Positions 1 to 5,670 of a DNA stretch of 8,207 nt are shown piece after piece; within the stretch, counting starts at the first letter, position 1; each line of letters begins with the position of its first letter. A program made the position numbers and the translations under genes. The notes under the pieces were generated by a model. That model worked only from the letters and a program-made list of their open reading frames with translations, was not told the DNA's origin and did no database searches. The stretch spans positions 1 through 8,207 of the forward strand of contig JAPOYW010000657.1 of assembly GCA_026706425.1 (NCBI GenBank), written 5' to 3'. This DNA is from Gammaproteobacteria bacterium (GTDB lineage: Bacteria > Pseudomonadota > Gammaproteobacteria > Pseudomonadales > Azotimanducaceae).

Positions 1-639
1 CTGCCGCGCACCGCCGCGCTGCTCGATACGCAGATGGTCTCGGACATCATCGGCGTCGAATCCCCGGATACCTTCCTGCGACCGATCTATGCCGGCAACG
101 CCATTGCCACGGTGAAGTCCGGCGATGCCAGGAGAGTCGTTTCGGTACGCGGGACGGGATTCGATCCGGCGCCGGCGGATGGCGGTTCGGGGACCATCGA
201 ACCCGTTGATGTCGTGCACGATGCCGGCGTATCCGACTTCGTCGGCGAAGAGATCGCCAAGTCCGAGAGGCCCGAACTGACGTCCGCGTCCATCGTCATT
301 TCGGGTGGCCGCGGAATGCAGAGCGGCGACAACTTCGCTCTTCTGGAGGGCATCGCGGACAAGCTCGGGGCGGCAATCGGGGCGTCGCGGGCCGCCGTGG
401 ACGCGGGTTTCGTGCCGAATGACATGCAGGTTGGGCAGACCGGCAAGATCGTCGCACCGGAACTCTATATCGCCGTCGGCATTTCAGGTGCGATACAGCA
501 CCTGGCCGGGATGAAGGACTCGAAGGTCATCGTCGCCATCAACAAGGACGAGGAAGCGCCGATCTTCCAGGTGGCGGACTACGGCCTAGTTGCCGACCTG
601 TTCCAAGCATTGCCTGAACTGGAAGCCGCTTTGGACTGA
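1..639 (+). CDS. etfA: Electron transfer flavoprotein subunit alpha, C-terminal part (5' end outside window)
   Basis: The reading frame is open from base 1 and ends at TGA 637-639, giving 212 residues of a protein normally about 310 long, so roughly the first 100 residues (the N-terminal ETF domain) are missing. The opening residues match the conserved stretch LPRTAALLDTQMVSDII of EtfA. The C-terminal FAD-binding domain is complete: SGGRGMQSGDNF (around residue 100 of the visible part), then GASRAAVDAGFVPND, QVGQTGKIVAPELYIAVGIS, GAIQHLAGMKDSKVIVAINKD and the closing APIFQVADYGLVADL. With EtfB it forms a soluble heterodimer carrying FAD that passes electrons from acyl-CoA and related dehydrogenases to ETF-ubiquinone oxidoreductase. 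etfB normally lies just upstream, which would be off the left edge. One position in the NDWQVGQ motif as I remember it is Met here (NDMQVGQ). The identification is firm. Confidence 0.96.
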   Translation: MPRTAALLDTQMVSDIIGVESPDTFLRPIYAGNAIATVKSGDARRVVSVRGTGFDPAPADGGSGTIEPVDVVHDAGVSDFVGEEIAKSERPELTSASIVISGGRGMQSGDNFALLEGIADKLGAAIGASRAAVDAGFVPNDMQVGQTGKIVAPELYIAVGISGAIQHLAGMKDSKVIVAINKDEEAPIFQVADYGLVADLFQALPELEAALD

Positions 640-966
640 CGCACCTAGGTTGCGCACCGCAAAACACCCACCGACCTCGTTCGGTTGAACGGGCTAGCCG
701 AATGGTCGGCACTGCGCCTTCGGTGCGAACGGTGCCAGGGAGGACGCCCGATGGCGTATCGGCAAAAAGCCGGATCGCCGGCGTTCCCCCCGTGCACGCG
801 CAGGGATAGATCGCTGTGGATGGCGATCTCGACCTCGGTCCGCGAAGTTCATCCACGAGCAATGAAGGGACGTGTTTGTCCGCGTGAGGCTCGGCCTTAG
901 TACGGATTCCGCTTCGCTCCCTTCCGTTACCCCAGTCGATCTCCTCATCGAGTCCTTTGATCCACC
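640..966. other. Non-coding region with several hairpins between the 3' ends of etfA and pyrB
   Basis: No gene is supported in these 327 bases, which lie between two convergent genes. The stretch holds several inverted repeats. CCGACC (671-676) pairs with GGTCGG (704-709), enclosing TTCGG (680-684) with CCGAA (698-702). GGCAC (708-712) pairs with GTGCC (732-736), enclosing GCGCC/GGTGC around a TTC loop (714-726). GCCGG/CCGGC pair at 769-782, AGATCGC (808-814) with GCGATCT (823-829), ACGGA (902-906) with TCCGT (923-927), and TCGAT (936-940) with ATCGA (947-951). None is followed by a clear U-run, so no intrinsic terminator can be called. The density of stems would suit a structured intergenic repeat or a bidirectional termination and RNA-stabilising region for the two convergent transcripts. 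That role is inference only. Confidence 0.5.
671..709. repeat. Nested inverted repeat (11 bp in two stems)
   Basis: The outer stem CCGACC (671-676) / GGTCGG (704-709) and inner stem TTCGG (680-684) / CCGAA (698-702) are both perfect. They are separated by a 3-base bulge on the left and a 1-base bulge on the right, with a 13-base loop (685-697). The right half, GCTAGCCGAA plus TGGTCGG (693-709), recurs with 15 of 17 matches at 2153-2169 on the far side of pyrB. It begins 32 bases after the etfA stop codon. It could be a weak Rho-independent-like stem, an mRNA 3'-end stabiliser or part of a dispersed repeat. There is no T-run after it. Confidence 0.5.
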
Positions 967-1989
967 TCAACCGACGGGTGTCCGCTTAGCGGTGTACCAG
1001 GTCACAGGTCTGGCGTGGTCGTGAACCCGCTCGACGACATCGAGGACCATGGCGAAGAGGGCCATGCGGACCACCACTCCGTTGTCGGCCTGCCGGAAAA
1101 CGGCTAGGTTGGGGTGGGTGTTCAGATCGTCGTCCAACTCCTGCGCCTCCGCTCGGGAGTCGCGGGGGAGCGGATGCATGATCACGGTGTTCGGCTCGCA
1201 GTTTTGCGTGTAGATCGCCTGGTTGACACGGAACAGTCCCCGATACCGGTCGGCTTCCTCCCGGCTAGCGAACCGCTCTTCCTGCGTGCGCGTCACGTAG
1301 AGGATGTCCACGTGGTGAATGCCCTTGCCGAGGTCGTGGTAAACCTCCACGGCATGTCCACCGTCTCTTAGGACAGCGATGACACCCTCTGGGGCCTCCA
1401 GGCCTGGGGGCGACACAAGGTGAACCGACACTTGATCGAACAGCGCGAGAAGCTTCAACAGCGAGTGGACGGCGCGACCGTAGCGGAGGTCGCCGACCAC
1501 GGCGATGCGCAGACCGTCGATGGTGCGTCCGCAGGCACGCAGTTCCTGGCGGACCGTGTAGAGGTCGAGCAGCGCCTGGCTCGGATGTTCGTTGGCGCCG
1601 TCCCCGCCGTTGATCACCGGTACCCGGGACGCCGTGGCGAACTCGGCCACGGACCCCTCCTGGGGGTGGCGCATGACGATCACATCGCTGTAGCCCGAGA
1701 GCACACGCGCGGTGTCGTGCAGGGACTCCCCCTTGGCCAGGGCCGAGGACTTGACCTCGGTGGTCTCGCGGACGTCCCCGCCAAGCAGATTGAAGGCAGA
1801 GCCGAACGACACCCGCGTCCGAGTGCTCGGCCCGAAGAACATATTGGACAGGATGGCGCCCTGAAGAACCCGTGTGATTCGCTCGCGCTGGGCAAAGGGC
1901 GCGAGTTCGTCGGCGACTGCGAAGAGCCGGTCGATATCGCCGCGTTCGAACTGGTCGACCGAGAGAATATGACTGCCGACGAAATCCAA
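967..1989 (-). CDS. pyrB: Aspartate carbamoyltransferase catalytic subunit
   Basis: This cytoplasmic enzyme of de novo pyrimidine synthesis condenses carbamoyl phosphate with L-aspartate to N-carbamoyl-L-aspartate. From the TTG start it is 340 residues, longer than E. coli PyrB (about 310). Carbamoyl-phosphate-binding motifs are present: FFGPSTRTRVSF (residues 51-62), KGESLHDT (86-93) and HPSQALLDLYT (135-145). Aspartate-domain motifs follow: GDLRYGRAVHSL (167-178), TRTQEERF (233-240) and HPLPRDSRAE (272-281). The Arg-Thr-Gln and Pro-Leu-Pro-Arg signatures fit aspartate rather than ornithine carbamoyltransferase. I chose the TTG at 1989-1987 because GGGAGG lies 5 bases upstream (2000-1995) and translation begins DFVGSHILSVDQF, a typical PyrB N-terminus. 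The in-frame ATG at 2031 would add 14 atypical residues and overlaps the candidate -10 box. There is no adjacent pyrI or pyrC. The gene is transcribed away from the T2SS operon and towards etfA. Confidence 0.94.
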   Translation of the reverse strand: MDFVGSHILSVDQFERGDIDRLFAVADELAPFAQRERITRVLQGAILSNMFFGPSTRTRVSFGSAFNLLGGDVRETTEVKSSALAKGESLHDTARVLSGYSDVIVMRHPQEGSVAEFATASRVPVINGGDGANEHPSQALLDLYTVRQELRACGRTIDGLRIAVVGDLRYGRAVHSLLKLLALFDQVSVHLVSPPGLEAPEGVIAVLRDGGHAVEVYHDLGKGIHHVDILYVTRTQEERFASREEADRYRGLFRVNQAIYTQNCEPNTVIMHPLPRDSRAEAQELDDDLNTHPNLAVFRQADNGVVVRMALFAMVLDVVERVHDHARPVTWYTAKRTPVG

Positions 1990-1994
1990 GGCCG

Positions 1995-2000
1995 CCTCCC
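1995..2000 (-). promoter_or_regulatory. Shine-Dalgarno sequence deciding the pyrB TTG start
   Basis: On the minus strand GGGAGG is followed by five bases (CGGCC) and then TTG. This is a near-ideal ribosome binding site and spacing. No comparable site precedes the ATG at 2031. Confidence 0.7.
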
Positions 2001-2029
2001 AATAACAAGGCAAAGTCCCTGGAAACGGC

Positions 2030-2035
2030 ATTCTA
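2030..2035 (-). promoter_or_regulatory. Candidate -10 box for pyrB
   Basis: The minus strand reads TAGAAT here, one mismatch from the sigma-70 consensus TATAAT. It would place the transcript start near 2023 and give a leader of about 35 bases before the TTG start. The expected -35 position, about 17 bases further upstream, has no good TTGACA match, so the call is tentative. If right, it excludes the upstream ATG at 2031. Confidence 0.35.
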
Positions 2036-2045
2036 GCAGCCTGTC

Positions 2046-2169
2046 GGACCTTTCGGCGCTAGACGACTTGAGCAGCGCTGATGTCTACACGCAGGTGCAC
2101 TTGGCACAGCGGTTCGGCCTGCTCTTGGACGGCTCGTGTACCCGCGGGACGCGCTAGCCGAAATGTCGG
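2046..2169. repeat. Spaced imperfect inverted repeat in the pyrB-gspE intergenic region
   Basis: The left arm at 2046-2062 reads GGACCTTTCGGCGCTAG. The right arm at 2153-2169, read on the minus strand, is CCGACATTTCGGCTAGC. The arms share GAC, TTTCGG and CTAG, with one mismatch and a 2-base length difference. The right arm is 15/17 identical to 693-709 in the other intergenic region. The arms could be binding sites for a regulator or the ends of a short degenerate repeat element. Neither is proven. Confidence 0.35.
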
Positions 2170-2233
2170 GCGGGGTGCTAGGGCGGCTTGGGCTGGGGCA
2201 AAAGGCGGTGCCGCCAGGCAACGGCTTTTGTGG

Positions 2234-2243
2234 CGCTAGCGCA
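2234..2243. repeat. Perfect 10-bp palindrome centred on CTAG upstream of gspE
   Basis: The sequence GCGCTAGCGC (starting at about 2234) is self-complementary. It lies about 24 bases upstream of the candidate gspE -10 box, roughly where a -35 box or an operator would be. An operator role is an inference from position alone. Confidence 0.35.
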
Positions 2244-2263
2244 ACGATGGCGGCACGCGGGGC

Positions 2264-2272
2264 TGGTATGAT
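2264..2272 (+). promoter_or_regulatory. Candidate extended -10 promoter for the gsp operon
   Basis: TGG followed by TATGAT (2267-2272) is an extended -10 element (TGn plus a one-mismatch -10 hexamer). The -35 position (about 2244-2249, ACGATG) matches poorly, as is common for extended -10 promoters. Transcription would start near 2279, leaving a leader of about 27 bases before the gspE ATG. This is the only convincing -10 on the + strand in this gap. Confidence 0.5.
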
Positions 2273-2284
2273 CCGATCTGCTCG

Positions 2285-2298
2285 AAGCTACGGAGCTT
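2285..2298 (+). promoter_or_regulatory. Leader hairpin placing the gspE ribosome-binding site in its loop region
   Basis: AAGCT (2285-2289) pairs with AGCTT (2294-2298) around the loop ACGG, and three more T follow. The only Shine-Dalgarno-like sequence for gspE, GGAG (2292-2295), spans the loop and the start of the 3' arm, 10 bases before the ATG. If it folds, the hairpin sits at the very 5' end of the predicted transcript and could either present or restrict the ribosome binding site. The stem is only 5 bp, so an effect is uncertain. Confidence 0.35.
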
Positions 2299-2305
2299 TT
2301 TCGGC

Positions 2306-3829
2306 ATGGCCGCGGAGGTGAGCCCCCCTGTTCCCGCGACCGAAGCGGACACCGCGTCGCCGCTGCCCTTTGCCTTTGCACGCCGATTCGGGGTCGTGGT
2401 GACCAACGGCCATCCGGGTGACATAGTGACCGTCGCATGCCGGTCGCAGCCGCCGCTCAACGTGCTGGCCGAGATCAAACGGGTCACCAAGCGACCGATG
2501 AACATCGAGATTGTCTCGGGGGACGAATTCGAACAGAGACTCACCGCCGCCTACGTTCGCGATGCATCGGAAGCCAAGCAAATGGTCGCCGACCTCGGCG
2601 AGCATCCGGACCTCGCGAGCCTCGCCGAGTCCGTGCCGGAAGGGGAGGGCGAGGATCTGCTCGACCAGCGCAACGACGCGCCGATCGTCCAGTTGATCAC
2701 CGCCGTGCTCGCGGAGGCCATCCGCGAAGGGGCATCGGATGTGCACATCGAGACCTTCGAGAAGTCGCTCCAGGTTAGATTCCGGATCGATGGCGTCATG
2801 CGCGAGATGGTGCAGCCGAAGCGCGCACTGGCACCGCTCCTGGTATCGCGCGTCAAGGTCATGGCAAAGCTCGACATCGCCGAAAAGCGGATTCCCCAGG
2901 ACGGTCGAATCACGCTGAAGATCGGCGGCCGGGAGGTGGATGTCCGGGTCTCGACGCTGCCCACGGCGAACGGCGAGCGGGTGGTCTTGCGACTGCTCGA
3001 CAAACAGACCGCAGCGCTCGCGCTGCCAAACCTGGGAATGGACGCCGAGACGCTCGCGAGGGTCCGGGACGTGGTGGCCAAACCGCACGGCATCTTCCTC
3101 GTGACCGGCCCCACGGGGCACGGCAAGACAACGACCCTTTACGCCGCGATGAGCCAGTTGAATCGCGAATCGATCAACATCCTCACGATCGAGAACCCCA
3201 TCGAATACAGCATTGCCGGCATCGGCCAGACCCAGGTCAACGAAAAGGCCGACATGACCTTCGCCCGGGGTCTTCGCGCCATCCTGCGCCAGGATCCGGA
3301 CGTGGTGATGGTGGGTGAGATCCGTGATCTGGAGACTGCGCAGACAGCGGTTCACGCCAGCCTCACGGGACACCTCGTGATGTCCACGGTGCACACGAAC
3401 ACGGCGGTGGGGGCCGTGACGCGGCTCGTGGACATCGGCGTCGAGCCGTTCCTGATTGCCTCCAGCGTGGTCGGCATTCTCGCCCAGCGCCTGGTCCGCG
3501 TGCTCTGCAACGAATGCAAGTTGGCCAGCGAGCCGAACGCACTGGAGCGGATGTTTCTCGGCGAGCATGCCGAGGGCGCCGTCGTCTATCGGCCATCGGG
3601 GTGCGACGCATGCAGTTGGTCGGGCTTCCGGGGTCGAACCGGAATCTACGAGTTGGTCACCGTGGACGACGAAGCGCGAACCCTGATCCACGACCAGGTA
3701 TCCGAACAGGTCATTACCAACCATGTCCGCAACGACTGCCCGAGCATCTCGGACGACGGTCGCCGCAAGGTGCTCACCGGTGTCACATCGGTGAACGAAG
3801 TGATGCGTGCGGTGGTCCTTACCGACTGA
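2306..3829 (+). CDS. gspE: Type II secretion system ATPase GspE
   Basis: This cytoplasmic AAA-type hexameric ATPase powers pseudopilus assembly, docking on GspL and GspF at the inner membrane. Its 507 residues match the family size (E. coli about 490-500). An N-terminal region (about 20-110) corresponds to the GspE N domain. The catalytic core shows EAIREGASDVHIE (137-149), a Walker A GPTGHGKTTT (268-277), an Asp box around NILTIENPIEY (291-301), a Walker B VVMVGEIRD (333-341) and a His box VHASLTGHLVMSTVHTN (349-365). The zinc-binding tetracysteine typical of GspE/PilB is present as C401-x2-C404 and C433-x2-C436, followed by FRGRTGIYE. The Walker A has His where GPTGSGKT is most usual. The start at ATG 2306 has GGAG 10 bases upstream. 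A GTG at 2318 is in frame but has no better site. PilB is a possible confusion, but the downstream pseudopilins settle it as GspE. Confidence 0.96.
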   Translation: MAAEVSPPVPATEADTASPLPFAFARRFGVVVTNGHPGDIVTVACRSQPPLNVLAEIKRVTKRPMNIEIVSGDEFEQRLTAAYVRDASEAKQMVADLGEHPDLASLAESVPEGEGEDLLDQRNDAPIVQLITAVLAEAIREGASDVHIETFEKSLQVRFRIDGVMREMVQPKRALAPLLVSRVKVMAKLDIAEKRIPQDGRITLKIGGREVDVRVSTLPTANGERVVLRLLDKQTAALALPNLGMDAETLARVRDVVAKPHGIFLVTGPTGHGKTTTLYAAMSQLNRESINILTIENPIEYSIAGIGQTQVNEKADMTFARGLRAILRQDPDVVMVGEIRDLETAQTAVHASLTGHLVMSTVHTNTAVGAVTRLVDIGVEPFLIASSVVGILAQRLVRVLCNECKLASEPNALERMFLGEHAEGAVVYRPSGCDACSWSGFRGRTGIYELVTVDDEARTLIHDQVSEQVITNHVRNDCPSISDDGRRKVLTGVTSVNEVMRAVVLTD

Positions 3830-3839
3830 GCTTTTGGTC

Positions 3840-5069
3840 ATGGCGGCTTTCGAATACACGGCCATCGACGCACGGGGCCGGCACAAGAAGGGCATCGAAG
3901 AGGGTGACAGCAGTCGCCAGGTGCGCCAAACACTGCGCGACCGTGGCCTGGCACCCACGTCCGTGGTCCACGCGGCGGCCGCGCGTGACGGCAAGTCCCA
4001 AGGGAGCGCGCCCGGTATTCGGGTGGGGTGGCGCGCCATGGCGCCATTGGAGTTGGCCTTGTTTACGCGGCAGCTTGCCACTCTGGTCGCGGCGGGGTTG
4101 CCGGTCGAGGAGTCGCTGCACACCATCGCCCGGCAAACCGACAAGCGTCGCGTGTCGGCGCTGGTCATGAATGTCCGCGCCCAGGTGCTCGAAGGCCACT
4201 CCCTGGCGACAGCGCTCAACGCCTATCCGAGCGCGTTCGGCACCATGTACCGGTCCACCGTGGCGGCCGGCGAGCAATCGGGGTACCTGCATGCGGTCCT
4301 CGACAACCTCGCCGACCACACGGAACAGCGCTTCGAGTCGGTGCGCAACGTCCAGATGGCGCTGTTCTATCCGGTTCTGCTGTTCGTGGTGTCCATCGCG
4401 ATCATCGCGGGTCTGATGGTGTACGTGGTTCCCAAGATCGTCGGCGTGTTCGAGCGTACCGGCAACGAACTGCCGTTTCTCACCACGGCTCTGATCGACA
4501 TCAGCGCCTTCCTGCGCGGCAACTGGTGGGTGATTGCGATCGCGGTTGTCGCCATCGTATTGGTCATGCGGTGGCTCCTGCGTCAGAGTGAATTCCGACT
4601 AAGGTGGGATCACCGCAAACTCAAGCTGCCCATCGCCGGAAAGTTGGCGAGGAGCGGCAACGCCAGCCGCTATGCCAGCACCCTGGCGATCCTCTCCACC
4701 AGCGGCGTCCCCTTGGTCGACGCCATGCAAATCGCCAGGTCGGTCGTCACGAACAGTTGGTTGAAACGAACGCTTGCGGAGGCGGTCCAACGGGTCAGCG
4801 AAGGATCAAGTCTCCGGGCCGCCCTGGAAGGTGTGCGGTATTTCCCGCCGATGTTGCTGCACATGGTGGCCAGCGGCGAGGCAAGCGGGCAATTGGATTC
4901 GATGTTGGCCAAGGTGGCGGACTATCAGCAGAAGGAGTTGACCCGGTTGGTCACGACCTTGGTGCAGCTGTTTCAGCCGATGATGTTACTGTTCATGGCG
5001 GGACTCGTCCTCTTGATCGTATTGGCGATACTCGTGCCGATACTCAGCATGAACCAGCTGGTCTCCTAG
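3840..5069 (+). CDS. gspF: Type II secretion system inner-membrane platform protein GspF
   Basis: GspF is the polytopic inner-membrane platform that couples the GspE motor to pseudopilin polymerisation. From ATG 3840 it is 409 residues, the usual length. The N-terminus MAAFEYTAIDARGRHKKG is the family signature. Two repeated T2SSF domains are visible: the first about 70-195, with ALFTRQLATLVAAGLPVEES (73-92), and the second about 272-395, with RYASTLAILSTSGVPLVDAM (277-296). Hydrophobic segments lie near 174-197, 229-247 and 377-401, giving the expected three-helix topology. An upstream in-frame ATG (3807) would overlap gspE by 23 bases and add 11 residues unlike the family, so 3840 is preferred. 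It begins 10 bases after the gspE stop, with no strong Shine-Dalgarno, suggesting translation coupled to gspE. Confidence 0.96.
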   Translation: MAAFEYTAIDARGRHKKGIEEGDSSRQVRQTLRDRGLAPTSVVHAAAARDGKSQGSAPGIRVGWRAMAPLELALFTRQLATLVAAGLPVEESLHTIARQTDKRRVSALVMNVRAQVLEGHSLATALNAYPSAFGTMYRSTVAAGEQSGYLHAVLDNLADHTEQRFESVRNVQMALFYPVLLFVVSIAIIAGLMVYVVPKIVGVFERTGNELPFLTTALIDISAFLRGNWWVIAIAVVAIVLVMRWLLRQSEFRLRWDHRKLKLPIAGKLARSGNASRYASTLAILSTSGVPLVDAMQIARSVVTNSWLKRTLAEAVQRVSEGSSLRAALEGVRYFPPMLLHMVASGEASGQLDSMLAKVADYQQKELTRLVTTLVQLFQPMMLLFMAGLVLLIVLAILVPILSMNQLVS

Positions 5070-5235
5070 CGCGTCTCGCGAGTACCCGAGCCGTTCAAGA
5101 GCGATTCGATACGTGTGCCACATTCAACCTACGCGTAAACATCCAGGCCGTTCAAGGAGTCTAGCCGTCATGGACTTGGCGAGGCAGGCACCGGCTATTC
5201 GACCCCACATGTCTTCTTTAGCCGAAGGGAATCCG
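5070..5235 (+). other. gspF-gspG spacer with a direct repeat; no convincing promoter
   Basis: This 166-base gap is the only sizeable one in the operon. It holds an 8-bp palindrome CTCGCGAG (5075-5082) and two copies of GCCGTTCAAG (5090-5099 and 5147-5156). A strong Shine-Dalgarno AAGGAG (5154-5159) lies 10 bases before an ATG (5170) that is in frame with gspG. I found no good -35/-10 pair and no terminator hairpin with a U-run. The spacer could carry an mRNA processing or stability element that lets the abundant pseudopilin GspG be made in excess, but nothing in it proves this. Confidence 0.4.
5090..5156 (+). repeat. 10-bp direct repeat GCCGTTCAAG, two copies
   Basis: Exact copies lie at 5090-5099 and 5147-5156, with their starts 57 bases apart. 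The second is immediately followed by GAG, forming the AAGGAG ribosome-binding-like sequence; the first continues AGCG. Two exact 10-mers in 166 bases are unlikely by chance but could still be fortuitous. Confidence 0.4.
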
Positions 5236-5670
5236 ATGAACAACCGAAAGAACCCTCGAAACGAGACCGGGATGACGCTGATCGAGATCATGATGGTCGT
5301 CGCGATCCTTGGCATCCTCATCGCCGTGGTGGTTCCGAACCTGATCGGTCACGATCAGGAGGCTCGCCGGATGGCCCAGAAGGCCGACATCCGCAGCATC
5401 GGCCAAACCCTCGACATCTACCACATGCAAAACGGCCACTACCCATCGACGGACCAAGGTCTCCAGGCGCTGGTCACCAAACCGGCGGGACACCCCGAGC
5501 CGAAGTCCTGGGGACCCACGCCGTACCTGCGCAAGTATCCCTTGGATCAATGGGACAACGAATACGTCTATGTGGAGGAAGGCCACACCTTCGAACTGAT
5601 GTCGCTTGGCGCGGACGGCGTGGAAGGCGGTGAAGACTATGACGCGGACATCCGCTACGCCGACCTGTAG
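5236..5670 (+). CDS. gspG: Type II secretion system major pseudopilin GspG
   Basis: GspG is the main subunit of the periplasmic pseudopilus that pushes folded exoproteins through the GspD secretin. From ATG 5236 it is 144 residues. The prepilin site lies after Gly12 (TG, then MTLIEIMMVVAILGILIAVVVP), with the essential Glu at mature position 5 (Glu17). Mature position 1 is Met instead of the usual Phe, which the prepilin peptidase GspO tolerates and methylates. Family motifs follow: DIRSIGQTLDIYHMQNGHYP (51-70), STDQGLQALV (71-80), PYLRKYPLDQWDNEYVY (96-112) and the calcium-binding loop SLGADGVEGGEDYDADI (123-139). The tail ends RYADL where many GspG end near a Trp. AAGGGA lies 5 bases upstream of 5236. 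An in-frame ATG at 5170 with AAGGAG would add 22 residues and give an unusually long 34-residue leader. I prefer 5236. Confidence 0.95.
   Translation: MNNRKNPRNETGMTLIEIMMVVAILGILIAVVVPNLIGHDQEARRMAQKADIRSIGQTLDIYHMQNGHYPSTDQGLQALVTKPAGHPEPKSWGPTPYLRKYPLDQWDNEYVYVEEGHTFELMSLGADGVEGGEDYDADIRYADL

Noticed and set aside
650..662. TTGCG-CAC-CGCAA hairpin just after etfA as an intrinsic terminator
   Set aside because: The stem is only 5 bp and is followed by AACACCC, with no U-run on the + strand.
685..900. 71-codon plus-strand frame in the etfA-pyrB gap
   Set aside because: No Shine-Dalgarno sequence, low-complexity Arg-rich translation, and it runs through several hairpins.
934..952. TCGAT/ATCGA hairpin just after the pyrB stop as a terminator
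   Set aside because: The stem is weak and the minus strand continues GGGGTAACGG, with no U-run.
539..970. 143-codon minus-strand frame through the etfA-pyrB gap
   Set aside because: Its 3' third is antisense to the conserved end of etfA. The start is a TTG overlapping the pyrB stop, there is no clear ribosome site, and the product is Arg/Pro-rich with no motif. The underlying hairpin-rich DNA explains it better.
1420..2157. 245-codon plus-strand frame opposite pyrB
   Set aside because: Antisense to the conserved pyrB coding sequence, with no recognisable domain.
2288..4219. 643-codon open frame on the minus strand opposite gspE and gspF
   Set aside because: It lies wholly antisense to two firmly identified genes. 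Its translation shows no recognisable domain, and long antisense frames are expected in high-GC DNA with strong third-position bias.
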